DNA of 64,000 nt, from positions 28,400 to 92,399 of the forward strand of contig JAFPXY010000041.1 in the NCBI GenBank assembly GCA_017394515.1, given 5' to 3'. Under the pieces are notes generated by a model that ran no database searches, was not told the DNA's origin, and saw only the letters and a program-made list of their open reading frames with translations. The translations under genes and the position numbers were made by a program. How positions within the stretch are numbered: the stretch's first letter is position 1; every line of letters starts with the position of its first letter. This document shows positions 49,939 through 57,720 of the stretch, one piece after another. This DNA is from Bacillota bacterium (GTDB taxonomy: Bacteria > Bacillota > Clostridia > Peptostreptococcales > Anaerovoracaceae).

Positions 49939-50736
49939 ATGGCAGATAATAAGAATACAGCTATCGCACAGGTAGATTTAACAAAAGTAAAGCCTTATGG
50001 CGACGCTTTGAACGATGGTAAAATGGAGCTTGCCTTCACACTTCCCGTTCCTTACGGCGAAGAAGCTGAAGAATGCGCTAAGCAGTATGTAAAGGCTCTT
50101 GGATTCCTTGAACCCAACGTAACATACTATCATGAACTGACACCCGGATTCACATTCTTCGTAGTATACGGATCCGCACAGCAGACCATCGACTACACCG
50201 CTATCAACGTACCTAAGGTAGAAGGTACCGTTATGGACCGTGTTGAGTGCGGCGAATGGATCGGCGAACACATCGGAAGAGACATCACCGTAGTAGGTGC
50301 TTCCATCGAGTCCGACGCTCATACTGTAGGTATCGACGCTATCATCCAGATGAAGGGCTTCCACGGACACTTCGGTCTTGAGAGATTCAAGCACGTAGTA
50401 CCTTACAACATGGGTTCCCAGGTTCCTTGCGAACAGCTCATCGCTAAGGCTAAGGAAGTTAACGCTGATGCTATCCTCGTATCCCAGACCGTTACCCAGA
50501 AGGATATCCACATCATTCAGCTCACCAAGATGGAAGAACTCCTGGAAGCTGAAGGTCTTCGTGACAAGATCATCCTTACCTGCGGTGGTCCTCGTATCTC
50601 CCACGAGCTTGCTCAGGAGTTAGGATATGATGCAGGTTTCGGCCCCGGCAAGTATGCTGAGCACGTAATGTCCTTCATCATGCAGGAAGTTGAAAAGCGC
50701 GGCTGGCAGGATAAGCCGAATATCGCTGACAGATAA
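49939..50736 (+). CDS. kamE: Lysine 5,6-aminomutase beta subunit (B12-binding)
   Basis: 265 residues. The cobalamin signature DxHxxG is in ESDAHTVGID (about residue 132), followed by the PLP-Lys region DAIIQMKGFHGHFGLERFKHVVPYN (key Lys in MKG), and the B12 fold end LTCGGPRISHELAQELGYDAGFGPGKYAEHV. Partner of KamD. RBS TAAGGAGGGTTACTATA, 14 bp after kamD. Last gene of the sigma-54 operon as far as sequence shows; the cleavage enzyme Kce, often next, is absent here. Confidence 0.95.
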   Translation: MADNKNTAIAQVDLTKVKPYGDALNDGKMELAFTLPVPYGEEAEECAKQYVKALGFLEPNVTYYHELTPGFTFFVVYGSAQQTIDYTAINVPKVEGTVMDRVECGEWIGEHIGRDITVVGASIESDAHTVGIDAIIQMKGFHGHFGLERFKHVVPYNMGSQVPCEQLIAKAKEVNADAILVSQTVTQKDIHIIQLTKMEELLEAEGLRDKIILTCGGPRISHELAQELGYDAGFGPGKYAEHVMSFIMQEVEKRGWQDKPNIADR

Positions 50737-50763
50737 TTTAACACTTTTAGACAATTGATCAGG

Positions 50764-50807
50764 GGGGTTTATGCGTATATTTTCCAAAAAATATGCAAAG
50801 AAACCCC
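50764..50807 (+). other. Two-part stem-loop after kamE
   Basis: Outer stem GGGGTTT (50764-50770) / AAACCCC (50801-50807) and inner stem GCGTATATTTT / AAAA-AATATGC with one mismatch. Could end the kam operon transcript or act as a leader structure; T-run after it is poor (TTGTC). Confidence 0.5.
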
Positions 50808-50832
50808 TTGTCATAGTTATTTTCTATTGAAA

Positions 50833-50861
50833 TTGACGGTCAAATAGTGTAGGATTATATA
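50833..50861 (+). promoter_or_regulatory. Promoter of the CoA-transferase genes
   Basis: TTGACG (50833-50838), 17 nt, TATATA (50856-50861). The -35 is part of the perfect palindrome TTGAC-G-GTCAA (50833-50843), a possible operator. No sigma-54 site was found here, so these genes have separate control. Confidence 0.55.
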
Positions 50862-50911
50862 GTACCGATGACTAATCTAAAACAAAAATATTTTTTAGGA
50901 AGGTGAAAACT

Positions 50912-51634
50912 ATGATCAATAAAATCAAAACTGCTCAGGAAGCAGTTGCCGGCGTTCAGGACGGTATGACAATCATGGTCGGTGGATTCCTTGCTACAGG
51001 TTCCCCCGAGATTCTCATGGACGCACTGGTAGAGAAGGGTGTTAAGCACCTGACAGTAATCGCTAACGACGGTGGACTTGCAGAAGGCCAGCCCAATCCG
51101 TTCCCCGGCGCTACTGCTCGTGGTGTAGGTAAGTTATTAGATCACCACATGGTAGATCACATCATCGCTTCCCACCTCGGTGTTAACCCCAGACTCAATG
51201 AGCAGTTTGCTGATGGCAGCCTGACCTACACTCTCGTTCCTCAGGGAACACTTGCAGAGAAGATCAGAGCTGCAGCTTATGGCCTTGGTGGCGTTCTTAC
51301 TCCTACCGGACTTGGAACTCCTATGGAAACTGAACTTGACGAACTCGGAAGAAAGAAGAAGGTAGTAGAGATCGAAGGTAAGAAGTACCTCTTCGAATTA
51401 CCTCTTCACGCTGATTTCGCTTTCTGCAGACCTACAGTAGCAGATAAGTTTGGTAACTTCTACTGCGCAAAGGCTACAAAGAACTTCAACTATGTAATGG
51501 CAAGTGCAGCTGATCACACCATCATTGCACCTGAGAAGTTAGTTGAAATCGGAGCAGTAGATCCTGATATCTTTGCGGTATCCGGAACATTAGTAGACAC
51601 TATCGTGGAAGGAGAAAAGCCATGGCAGATTTAA
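50912..51634 (+). CDS. atoD: CoA-transferase subunit A (AtoD-like)
   Basis: 240 residues. Class I CoA-transferase alpha subunit: INKIKTAQEAVAGVQDGMTIMVGGFLATGSPEILMDALVEKG, then GGLAEGQPNPFPGATARGVGKLLDHHMVDHIIASHLG and the terminal VDPDIFAVSGTLVDTIVEG. In lysine fermenters this enzyme is the butyryl-CoA:acetoacetate CoA-transferase, giving butyrate and acetoacetyl-CoA; acceptor not provable from sequence. ATG at 50912 follows TAGGAAGGTGAAAACT. Overlaps subunit B by 13 bp. Confidence 0.9.
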   Translation: MINKIKTAQEAVAGVQDGMTIMVGGFLATGSPEILMDALVEKGVKHLTVIANDGGLAEGQPNPFPGATARGVGKLLDHHMVDHIIASHLGVNPRLNEQFADGSLTYTLVPQGTLAEKIRAAAYGLGGVLTPTGLGTPMETELDELGRKKKVVEIEGKKYLFELPLHADFAFCRPTVADKFGNFYCAKATKNFNYVMASAADHTIIAPEKLVEIGAVDPDIFAVSGTLVDTIVEGEKPWQI

Positions 51635-52281
51635 AAGAAAGAATCGCAAGAAGATGCGCATTAGAATTTGAAGATGGAGATTTCATCAACCTCGGTATTG
51701 GAATGCCTACAATGGTAGCAGATTACATTGCAGAAGATATCGTTGTAACCTGTCATTCAGAGAATGGATTCGCAGGAATCGATGCTATGGCTGACGAAAC
51801 AAATCTTGACGTTGACATCATCAACTCCGGCGGACAGTATGTAACCGTACTTCCCAGAGTTAAGTATTTCGACACAGCAGAGTCCTTCGGACTTGTTCGT
51901 GGCGGACACGTTAAGGCTACCGTACTCGGAGCTATGGAAGTAGCTGAGAACGGAGACCTTGCTAACTGGATCGTACCTGGCAAGAAGGTTGCAGGTATGG
52001 GCGGTGCTATGGACCTCTGCGTAGGATGCCCTAACGTAATCATCACAATGATGCACACCCAGAAGGGCGCACCTAAGATCAAGAAACATTGCACACTTCC
52101 TCTTACAGCTGAGAAGTGCGTAACCAAGATCATCACTGAGATGTGCGTAATCGAAGTTAGAGAAGATGGACTTTGGGTAACCGAGCTCCATCCTGATTTC
52201 ACCAAGGAAGAAGTACAGGCTGCAACAGACTGCGAACTTCACTGGGATCCTAACATGATTCCTTATCAGGAAAACAACTAA
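51622..52281 (+). CDS. atoA: CoA-transferase subunit B (AtoA-like)
   Basis: 219 residues. The catalytic glutamate is in CHSENGFAGID; NLGIGMPTMVADYI, GGHVKATVLGAMEVAENGDLANWIVPGKKVAGMGGAMDL and KCVTKIITEMCVIEV complete the beta-subunit pattern. Forms the active CoA-transferase with the overlapping upstream gene. GGAGAAAAGCC is the RBS inside that gene's end. Terminated by a strong bidirectional hairpin. Confidence 0.93.
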   Translation: MADLKERIARRCALEFEDGDFINLGIGMPTMVADYIAEDIVVTCHSENGFAGIDAMADETNLDVDIINSGGQYVTVLPRVKYFDTAESFGLVRGGHVKATVLGAMEVAENGDLANWIVPGKKVAGMGGAMDLCVGCPNVIITMMHTQKGAPKIKKHCTLPLTAEKCVTKIITEMCVIEVREDGLWVTELHPDFTKEEVQAATDCELHWDPNMIPYQENN

Positions 52282-52296
52282 TAGTTATTAGGTATT

Positions 52297-52332
52297 AAAG
52301 GAGATGTCTCATTTTGAGACATCTCCTTTTTC
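52297..52332. terminator. Bidirectional terminator after atoA
   Basis: AAAGGAGATGTCTC / GAGACATCTCCTTT with a 5-nt loop and flanking T/A runs; also serves the convergent alaX gene. Confidence 0.93.
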
Positions 52333-52340
52333 GTAAAGCA

Positions 52341-53579
52341 TTATCTTAAATGTTTTTCTATTAGATCCATAAATGTATCCACGTATTCCATCTTTGTGAA
52401 GATGGCGCGAGCCTGAATATCGTTTCCACCGCCTTTACCGTTATAGATAGAGGCGTTTTCTTTGACCAGCTTACCGCAGTTTATCTTACCGTCGGATACG
52501 AGAAGGACTGTAGTAGAGGGCTCGTGGACCAGGAATCCCAGTTTCTTTACGTGAGGAGAGAGGGCTCTTCCCAACTGAGTAAGATCGTCTAAGGACAATA
52601 TGTTATAGCGTTCAATGGGAAGTCCGTTTTCGTAGGCGCCTGATGCCATGGCATCACAGATACGCTTGCATTCGCGGGAGATGATCTCCTTTTTAAGCAT
52701 GGACATCTGGTAGGATTTGGCGCTGTTCTTTTCCACCTGTGCATCGTATTTAGACAATATATCTTCCGTGCCGGCACTGAGTTTGCGGCCCAGAGTGTGG
52801 AGCACTTCCATCTCTTCCTGATACTTAAGGAAGGCTCTGCGACCGGCTTCAAAGTAGATACGATACATGCCCTTGTTGGGCTCCAGTTTGAAGGCCTTGA
52901 TGAGTCCAACCTGAGCTGTGGATTTGAGATGAGTACCACAGCAGGCTACACAAGCCCAATCGTTATCGTTGGAGCCTATACCCACCAGGGTGATGTCCTC
53001 GTGGACGGTCAGAGGCTTACGCATGGGTTCCTTTGAGGCTACATCGAAATCATCAAAGTGTCTCACGATCATGGGTAGATCCTGGTAGATGATCTCGTTG
53101 GACTTTAGTTCAGCTTCCTTTACCATGTCCCAGGTGATGGTGTCCACTTTGGCTCGGTCTTCTAAGGCGATATCGATGGTCATATAGTCGTCTCCGATGT
53201 GGAAACCGCGGTTGGTTCCTCCGAATTCGCGGTCAAAGACGCCTGTAAAGATGTGCTCACCGGTATGGCGCTGCATGTTGTCAAAGCGTCTCGGCCAGTC
53301 AAGCACCTGATGGCACTCGGTGCCGGGGTCAAGCTCATCCTTAGTGTTCAGGACGTTCAGTATCTCTCCGTCGGCTTCGACCACCTTGGCAATGGGATAT
53401 TCAGTTCCATCCTTGAGGATAACTTTTCCCAGGTCCCAAGGCTGTCCTCCACCCTCAGGAAAGAAGACAGTCTGGTCAAATATGTAGGCAGGCTGTCCCT
53501 CAAATGTAGTTTTTTCGACGATTTTTGCGTCAATTTCACACAAATATGTATTTTCTTTAAAAAGTCTTTTTGTCTTCAT
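52341..53579 (-). CDS. Alanyl-tRNA editing protein with DHHA1 domain (AlaX-L)
   Basis: 412 residues. N-terminal editing domain: FDQTVFFPEGGGQPWDLG, NMQRHTGEHIFTG with the HxxxH zinc pair, and CVACCGTHLKSTAQVGLIKA supplying the other ligands; C-terminal DHHA1 part from LVSDGKINCGKLVKENASIYNGKGGGNDIQARAIF. It hydrolyses mischarged Ser- or Gly-tRNA-Ala in trans. Start at 53579: AAGGAGATTGTGTG precedes it. The upstream spacer is rich in DnaA-box-like sequences. Confidence 0.92.
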   Translation of the reverse strand: MKTKRLFKENTYLCEIDAKIVEKTTFEGQPAYIFDQTVFFPEGGGQPWDLGKVILKDGTEYPIAKVVEADGEILNVLNTKDELDPGTECHQVLDWPRRFDNMQRHTGEHIFTGVFDREFGGTNRGFHIGDDYMTIDIALEDRAKVDTITWDMVKEAELKSNEIIYQDLPMIVRHFDDFDVASKEPMRKPLTVHEDITLVGIGSNDNDWACVACCGTHLKSTAQVGLIKAFKLEPNKGMYRIYFEAGRRAFLKYQEEMEVLHTLGRKLSAGTEDILSKYDAQVEKNSAKSYQMSMLKKEIISRECKRICDAMASGAYENGLPIERYNILSLDDLTQLGRALSPHVKKLGFLVHEPSTTVLLVSDGKINCGKLVKENASIYNGKGGGNDIQARAIFTKMEYVDTFMDLIEKHLR

Positions 53580-53653
53580 CACACAATCTCCTTGTTTCAA
53601 AAGTATAACATAAATAGAGTAAAAAATAAATACAAAAAGATACAGAAAAAATC

Positions 53654-53786
53654 TGTGGATAACTTTCTATTGACAAAAGTTATTAACATGCTCAATCCTT
53701 GATTTTCAAGGGCTCAAGGCGTTTTTAGTTTTCCACAGCCTATTGTTGAAAAAATTGTATACGATTTTAGCATATGCTGTTGATAA
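53654..53786. promoter_or_regulatory. Cluster of DnaA-box-like sequences
   Basis: TGTGGATAA (53654-53662, perfect box), TTATTAACA (53680-53688, 7/9), TTTTCCACA (53729-53737, 8/9), TGTTGAAAA (53744-53752, 7/9) and TGTTGATAA (53778-53786, 8/9) within 133 bp, in the 340-bp AT-rich spacer 53580-53918. No other gene or RNA was recognised in this spacer apart from the downstream promoter. Confidence 0.5.
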
Positions 53787-53854
53787 CTCTCGGAACCGTT
53801 GATATACCCCCTTTGGCGAATTGTTGAAAAGTATTCGACAAAAAAGAACAAAGG

Positions 53855-53882
53855 TTGACATAAATCAGTAAAGTGATAGAAT
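53855..53882 (+). promoter_or_regulatory. Promoter of the 53.9-kb membrane protein
   Basis: TTGACA (53855-53860), 16 nt, TAGAAT (53877-53882), about 30 nt of leader, then AGAGGAAAAAATA and the ATG. Confidence 0.65.
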
Positions 53883-53918
53883 ATTTTTGCATAATTAAAA
53901 GAATGAGAGGAAAAAATA

Positions 53919-54839
53919 ATGAACTTTGATCCATTCCAGTTTTACAGTAACGGAAATGACTTTTTTAATGATTTTTATGGTGGATATAATAATGGCTACG
54001 ACGATTATGCCGTTAACGTCATGACACCCATCTATTGGATCTTTGGCCTTATAATTGCGGCAGTTGTCATCGGCATCGTGCTGAACGTCACCTTCTTAAG
54101 CAGAAAGAACGAGGGTAGATTCCACGGATTCTGGGGCAAGGTATATAACTGCCTTAGCTTTAATAGATTCTATTCCGAGGGCATCACCAAACTCTTAGGA
54201 GTGATCACTTTCCTGATGCTGACTTTCCTGGGACTGTACATGGTATTCACGGGAAGCGTAGTAACAGGCATCCTCACCATAGTCTTTGGAAATCTGGCTG
54301 CAAGGCTCGGATACGAACTCATTATGATGTTCATAATTCTTTGCAAAAAATCCGTATCCATCGACAAGCGCGTTTCAGCCATCGAGAAATATTACAGTGA
54401 AGATGAAGAAGACTGGGATGTGGAAGATCCAAAGGCTGATGGTATAGATGAGATGGCTGAGCCACAGGGTGCTGATGAAGCTGATTTCACCGAGACCGCT
54501 TTAGCTGCTGAAGCCATGGTAGTTGAGCCTAAAGAAGAACCGGCTCCTGTGGATTCTGAATTCGAGAAGAAACTTCGCGAGACCCTGGGCGATCCCGAGG
54601 CGCCTAAGTATGGTTATGATGAAGAGTGCCAGACCTGCGATAAATTCAGCGTTGAGGAGCAGGATTGCTATTGCCCCGATGACTGTCTGACCTGCGAAAA
54701 GCCCGATCAGGACAAGGCTGATGCAGAGAAGCCGGAGCCTGAAGAGGTGAGTGATCCTGAAGTTGTTGCAGAGCCTGAAGCAGAGGTAAAGCCTGAAGAG
54801 GAACCGGAAGTCACGGAAACACCCGAGATCAATGAATGA
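53919..54839 (+). CDS. Hypothetical membrane protein with acidic Cys-containing tail
   Basis: 306 residues. A Gly/Asn/Asp/Tyr-rich start (FNDFYGGYNNGYDDY), three membrane segments (PIYWIFGLIIAAVVIGIVLN; LGVITFLMLTFLGLYMVF; GILTIVFGNLAARLGYELIMMFIIL) similar in layout to DUF4282-type proteins, then a long acidic Glu/Pro/Ala tail with five Cys in CQTCDK, CYCPDDC and CLTC (about 240-268) that may bind metal. I do not know the family. Own promoter and terminator; GC and codon use like the neighbours. Confidence 0.65.
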   Translation: MNFDPFQFYSNGNDFFNDFYGGYNNGYDDYAVNVMTPIYWIFGLIIAAVVIGIVLNVTFLSRKNEGRFHGFWGKVYNCLSFNRFYSEGITKLLGVITFLMLTFLGLYMVFTGSVVTGILTIVFGNLAARLGYELIMMFIILCKKSVSIDKRVSAIEKYYSEDEEDWDVEDPKADGIDEMAEPQGADEADFTETALAAEAMVVEPKEEPAPVDSEFEKKLRETLGDPEAPKYGYDEECQTCDKFSVEEQDCYCPDDCLTCEKPDQDKADAEKPEPEEVSDPEVVAEPEAEVKPEEEPEVTETPEINE

Positions 54840-54870
54840 TCCTTTGAAGCAAATAATTGAATAAGAAAGT

Positions 54871-54916
54871 AAGCCGGATGAGCAATGCACTGTTATTGAC
54901 TCACCCGGCTTTATTT
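54871..54916 (+). terminator. Terminator
   Basis: AAGCCGGATGAG / CTCACCCGGCTT with one mismatch and an inner CAAT/ATTG pair, followed by TTATTTAAT. Confidence 0.8.
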
Positions 54917-54950
54917 AATATAATCGTATTGTAAAGGAGGATCGGCAAAG

Positions 54951-56216
54951 ATGAAAATAAAGAGATCAAAGAAATACATATTGATCATGATCTTAATGGC
55001 GCTGGTCCTTACTATGTCCTTTGCACCTGCCTATGGCGCAGAAGAGGAGAACGACGACTATAAATACGACTCTCCTAAACTTAAGGAGTTTACGGTGACG
55101 AAGACCGATTCAGAAGGAAAGTCCAAGACCGTCTACACCGCCTCCACTAACCGTGAAAACACCTGCCTTAAGATGAACGCCATGGCCAACGTGCGCTGGT
55201 CGGTGGACACCTCCTTCAGATACTATTATCAGGGCGACAAGCGCACCAGGATAAGAAAGACCTACACCTATTACGGCCTTCCCTATACACAGAAAAACCG
55301 CGATTACTCCAGCTCATCGAGAACCACAGTGCAAAAAATGATGACCAAGGCCTCCCTTAAAGCAGGCCCGGTCAAAGGCCTGGACTGCTCCTCAGCGGCA
55401 GCCTACGCCTTAAGGAAAGGCAAGGGAAAGACTGAAAGCAGCACTTATCTCATGGGAGCCAATGGCGCCTATGTGTCTTATGGTTTTTTGTATGATGGGA
55501 TGCATTCTGCATCGGGCACAGCCACTTCCATTTCAGGAAAGTCCATAACCTACAGAAACGACCTTAGCTATGTGGGCTGGTACGGCGACTACAAAGAAGC
55601 AGACAAGGCAAAGACATCAATGAGGATCGTAAATAAACTTAAGAGCGCCTATCCTGAAGGCACCGGAAATATTTACTCCAACGTCTACGCCAAGGCTCGC
55701 CCGGGAGATGTGCTTGTGAAGGTGGTCAAGAAGGACGAAGGTCCTGAAGGCCATGTCATGATGATCACGGGAGTTAGACTGGTCTATAAGAAGAGCGGCA
55801 AGATAGACCCTGAGAAGAGCAGGTTCGTCATAAGCGATCAGAACCAGCCTGAAATAAGATATCTTAAGGATGAGAAGTGGATAAGCTCCTGGCGAAGGAA
55901 CTACTGCGGTCCGAACTCGTCTTTCAAACTTCTGAGATCCCTGGGATATCTGCCGGTATCCGCCTTCTCAAGAGAAGACTCATTTACAATCAAATATGAC
56001 GTAAACGGCGGAACGGGCCTCCCCAAGGTCCAGTCCAAAAAACTATATAAGCCCATCAAGCTCAGAACCAAGGTGCCCAAACGCAAGGGCTATACCTTCC
56101 TCGGATGGAAACCTAAGAGAGATCCCATCAAGAAACTCTACCAGCCCGGGGAGTACTTCAACGAAGATATAAACGAAACGTTTATCGCCCAGTGGGAAAA
56201 GATCGAAGAACCGTGA
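54951..56216 (+). CDS. Secreted NlpC/P60-like protein with C-terminal InlB B-repeat
   Basis: 421 residues. Signal peptide (KYILIMILMALVLTMSFAPAYG-A). Middle domain has the pattern of an NlpC/P60-type Cys peptidase: GLDCSSAAAYALRK (Cys146), PGDVLVKVV, and EGHVMMITGV (His268), with SDQNQPE after it. The last 75 residues are one InlB-type beta-repeat (FTIKYDVNGGTGLP, KRKGYTFLGWKPKRD, FIAQWEK), common in clostridial surface proteins. Possibly a wall-associated peptidoglycan hydrolase or bacteriocin-like lysin; target unknown. No sortase or choline-binding anchor is seen. RBS AAAGGAGGATCGGCAAAG. Confidence 0.75.
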   Translation: MKIKRSKKYILIMILMALVLTMSFAPAYGAEEENDDYKYDSPKLKEFTVTKTDSEGKSKTVYTASTNRENTCLKMNAMANVRWSVDTSFRYYYQGDKRTRIRKTYTYYGLPYTQKNRDYSSSSRTTVQKMMTKASLKAGPVKGLDCSSAAAYALRKGKGKTESSTYLMGANGAYVSYGFLYDGMHSASGTATSISGKSITYRNDLSYVGWYGDYKEADKAKTSMRIVNKLKSAYPEGTGNIYSNVYAKARPGDVLVKVVKKDEGPEGHVMMITGVRLVYKKSGKIDPEKSRFVISDQNQPEIRYLKDEKWISSWRRNYCGPNSSFKLLRSLGYLPVSAFSREDSFTIKYDVNGGTGLPKVQSKKLYKPIKLRTKVPKRKGYTFLGWKPKRDPIKKLYQPGEYFNEDINETFIAQWEKIEEP

Positions 56217-56248
56217 AATTGATTTAAAGTAAAGGATAGGAAAGAACA

Positions 56249-57652
56249 ATGATATGTGAAATAAAGAAGAATCATCTACCTGGAGAATATCTTGCTATCA
56301 GTAATATTAAGAGAATATATGATGACGATTGTATTAGGATAGAATTTTGTCTGGAAAATGGGCTTCAGACAGAAATTCTTTGGTACAGTATAGATAAGGA
56401 ATATGAGAAATATATATGCGATGACAGATGTGATGCAGCGATTGCAACTTTGATACAGGCTGCTATGCGCTATGGATATAAAGTTATTTGCTCAGACTAT
56501 CCTATTTCTGAAAAGCTCTATTACAATCTTCAATACCATGTGATTCCCCAGCTTTATCTAGCAGGCACTAAGAGGACATCTGACATTAAAATCCTGGCAC
56601 CAGTCACCAAAGAATGTTTTCATGGTGAATTGGTCGCTACCGGAATGTCCAGAGGAGTGGATTCTTTTGCTTCGATGTATGAGTATTGCAATAACTTTGA
56701 ACTTGATGATTATAGAGTCAATACTTTTACATATTTTAATGTAGGTGCCCACCATGGTACGGATGTGATTATGGGAAGAGGATCGGAAAGCAAAGAAGAA
56801 CTCTTTCGTAATCAGTTGGATGGAACAAAAGAATTCTGCAAAAAATATAACTACCCACTTATAACTGTAGAATCCAATATTGCATGGATTTTAGCCTTTT
56901 CGGGAATGTTCACCGTACAGAAATTTGATCAGTCACATACTTTAAGAAACCTGGGTGTGGTTATTTTGCTTCAGAAGGGTATAAGCAAATACTATTATTC
57001 ATCCACATACAATTTGAATGAGTTCAAGGTGGATTTGAAGAAAGATATGGCCTACTATGAGAAATGGCTTATCCCGCATTTAGCCACCGGGAGCGTTGAA
57101 TTTTATCAGGCTAACCAGAATTGGAGGCGAATCGATAAGATCCAAAAACTTTTAGATTTCGAGCCGTGTCATGACTATTTGCAGGTCTGCCTGATACAGA
57201 CCGGAAACTGTGGCCAGTGCTTGAAATGCAGACGCACACTTATGGAACTTGATGCTTTTGGAGATGACGCTCTGGAGAAGTTCAAAAACTCCTTTGATAT
57301 TGAGACATATAAAAGAGATTTTCGCAAAAAATGGTTTGGAGATATCATGGAATTAAAGGAAGCAGATGATTCAGAAGCACATTATTTCGAAGAAACTTTT
57401 CTTTGCGCTATAGAGAATCATCCTGAGATTCTGGGTAATCTGATAAAGGAAAAAAGAGAAGGTATCCAAGAGGTACAAATAAAGAAAAAAACAATCCTTA
57501 AAAAATACCCCAGTAAGGCAGCTGAGTCTGTGGGCACAGCCAAAAAAGATGATAAGTATAAGTACCTTGGTGAGTGGAGTCCGTGGATAGCACTGGAAGG
57601 TAATGGCGGTGAGCCCATCTTTGTTTATAAAAAGTATGTGGAATACATATAA
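56249..57652 (+). CDS. PP-loop (QueC/ExsB-like) ATPase-family protein, AT-rich, function unknown
   Basis: 467 residues. A PP-loop-like motif is in VATGMSRGVDSFASMYEY (about 128-146; SRGVDS in place of SGGxDS), and a Cys cluster NCGQCLKCRRTL (about 320-331) resembles the zinc site of QueC-type enzymes. Those enzymes adenylate a carboxylate or carbonyl before amination or thiolation. The N-terminal 110 residues and the C-terminal 70 are not recognised. No queuosine gene is nearby. Base use is clearly more AT-rich than the flanks (frequent ATA, TTT, AAT, TTA codons), suggesting acquisition by transfer. RBS AGGATAGGAAAGAACA. Relatives occur in surface-sugar and defence loci; none is evident here. 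Confidence 0.55.
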   Translation: MICEIKKNHLPGEYLAISNIKRIYDDDCIRIEFCLENGLQTEILWYSIDKEYEKYICDDRCDAAIATLIQAAMRYGYKVICSDYPISEKLYYNLQYHVIPQLYLAGTKRTSDIKILAPVTKECFHGELVATGMSRGVDSFASMYEYCNNFELDDYRVNTFTYFNVGAHHGTDVIMGRGSESKEELFRNQLDGTKEFCKKYNYPLITVESNIAWILAFSGMFTVQKFDQSHTLRNLGVVILLQKGISKYYYSSTYNLNEFKVDLKKDMAYYEKWLIPHLATGSVEFYQANQNWRRIDKIQKLLDFEPCHDYLQVCLIQTGNCGQCLKCRRTLMELDAFGDDALEKFKNSFDIETYKRDFRKKWFGDIMELKEADDSEAHYFEETFLCAIENHPEILGNLIKEKREGIQEVQIKKKTILKKYPSKAAESVGTAKKDDKYKYLGEWSPWIALEGNGGEPIFVYKKYVEYI

Positions 57653-57664
57653 TTTAAAACTGAT

Positions 57665-57704
57665 AAAAAAGTGGCATTGGGAGCTTCCAATGCCACTTTT
57701 AATT
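57665..57704. terminator. Bidirectional terminator
   Basis: AAAAGTGGCATTGG / CCAATGCCACTTTT around GAGCTT; between the PP-loop gene and metK. Confidence 0.93.
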
Positions 57705-57720
57705 ATCTAGCTATCATGGA

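Noticed and set aside
53580..53918. Chromosomal origin oriC
   Set aside because: DnaA-like boxes are present but none of dnaA, dnaN, recF, rpmH or gyrB is near, so calling it oriC is not supported.
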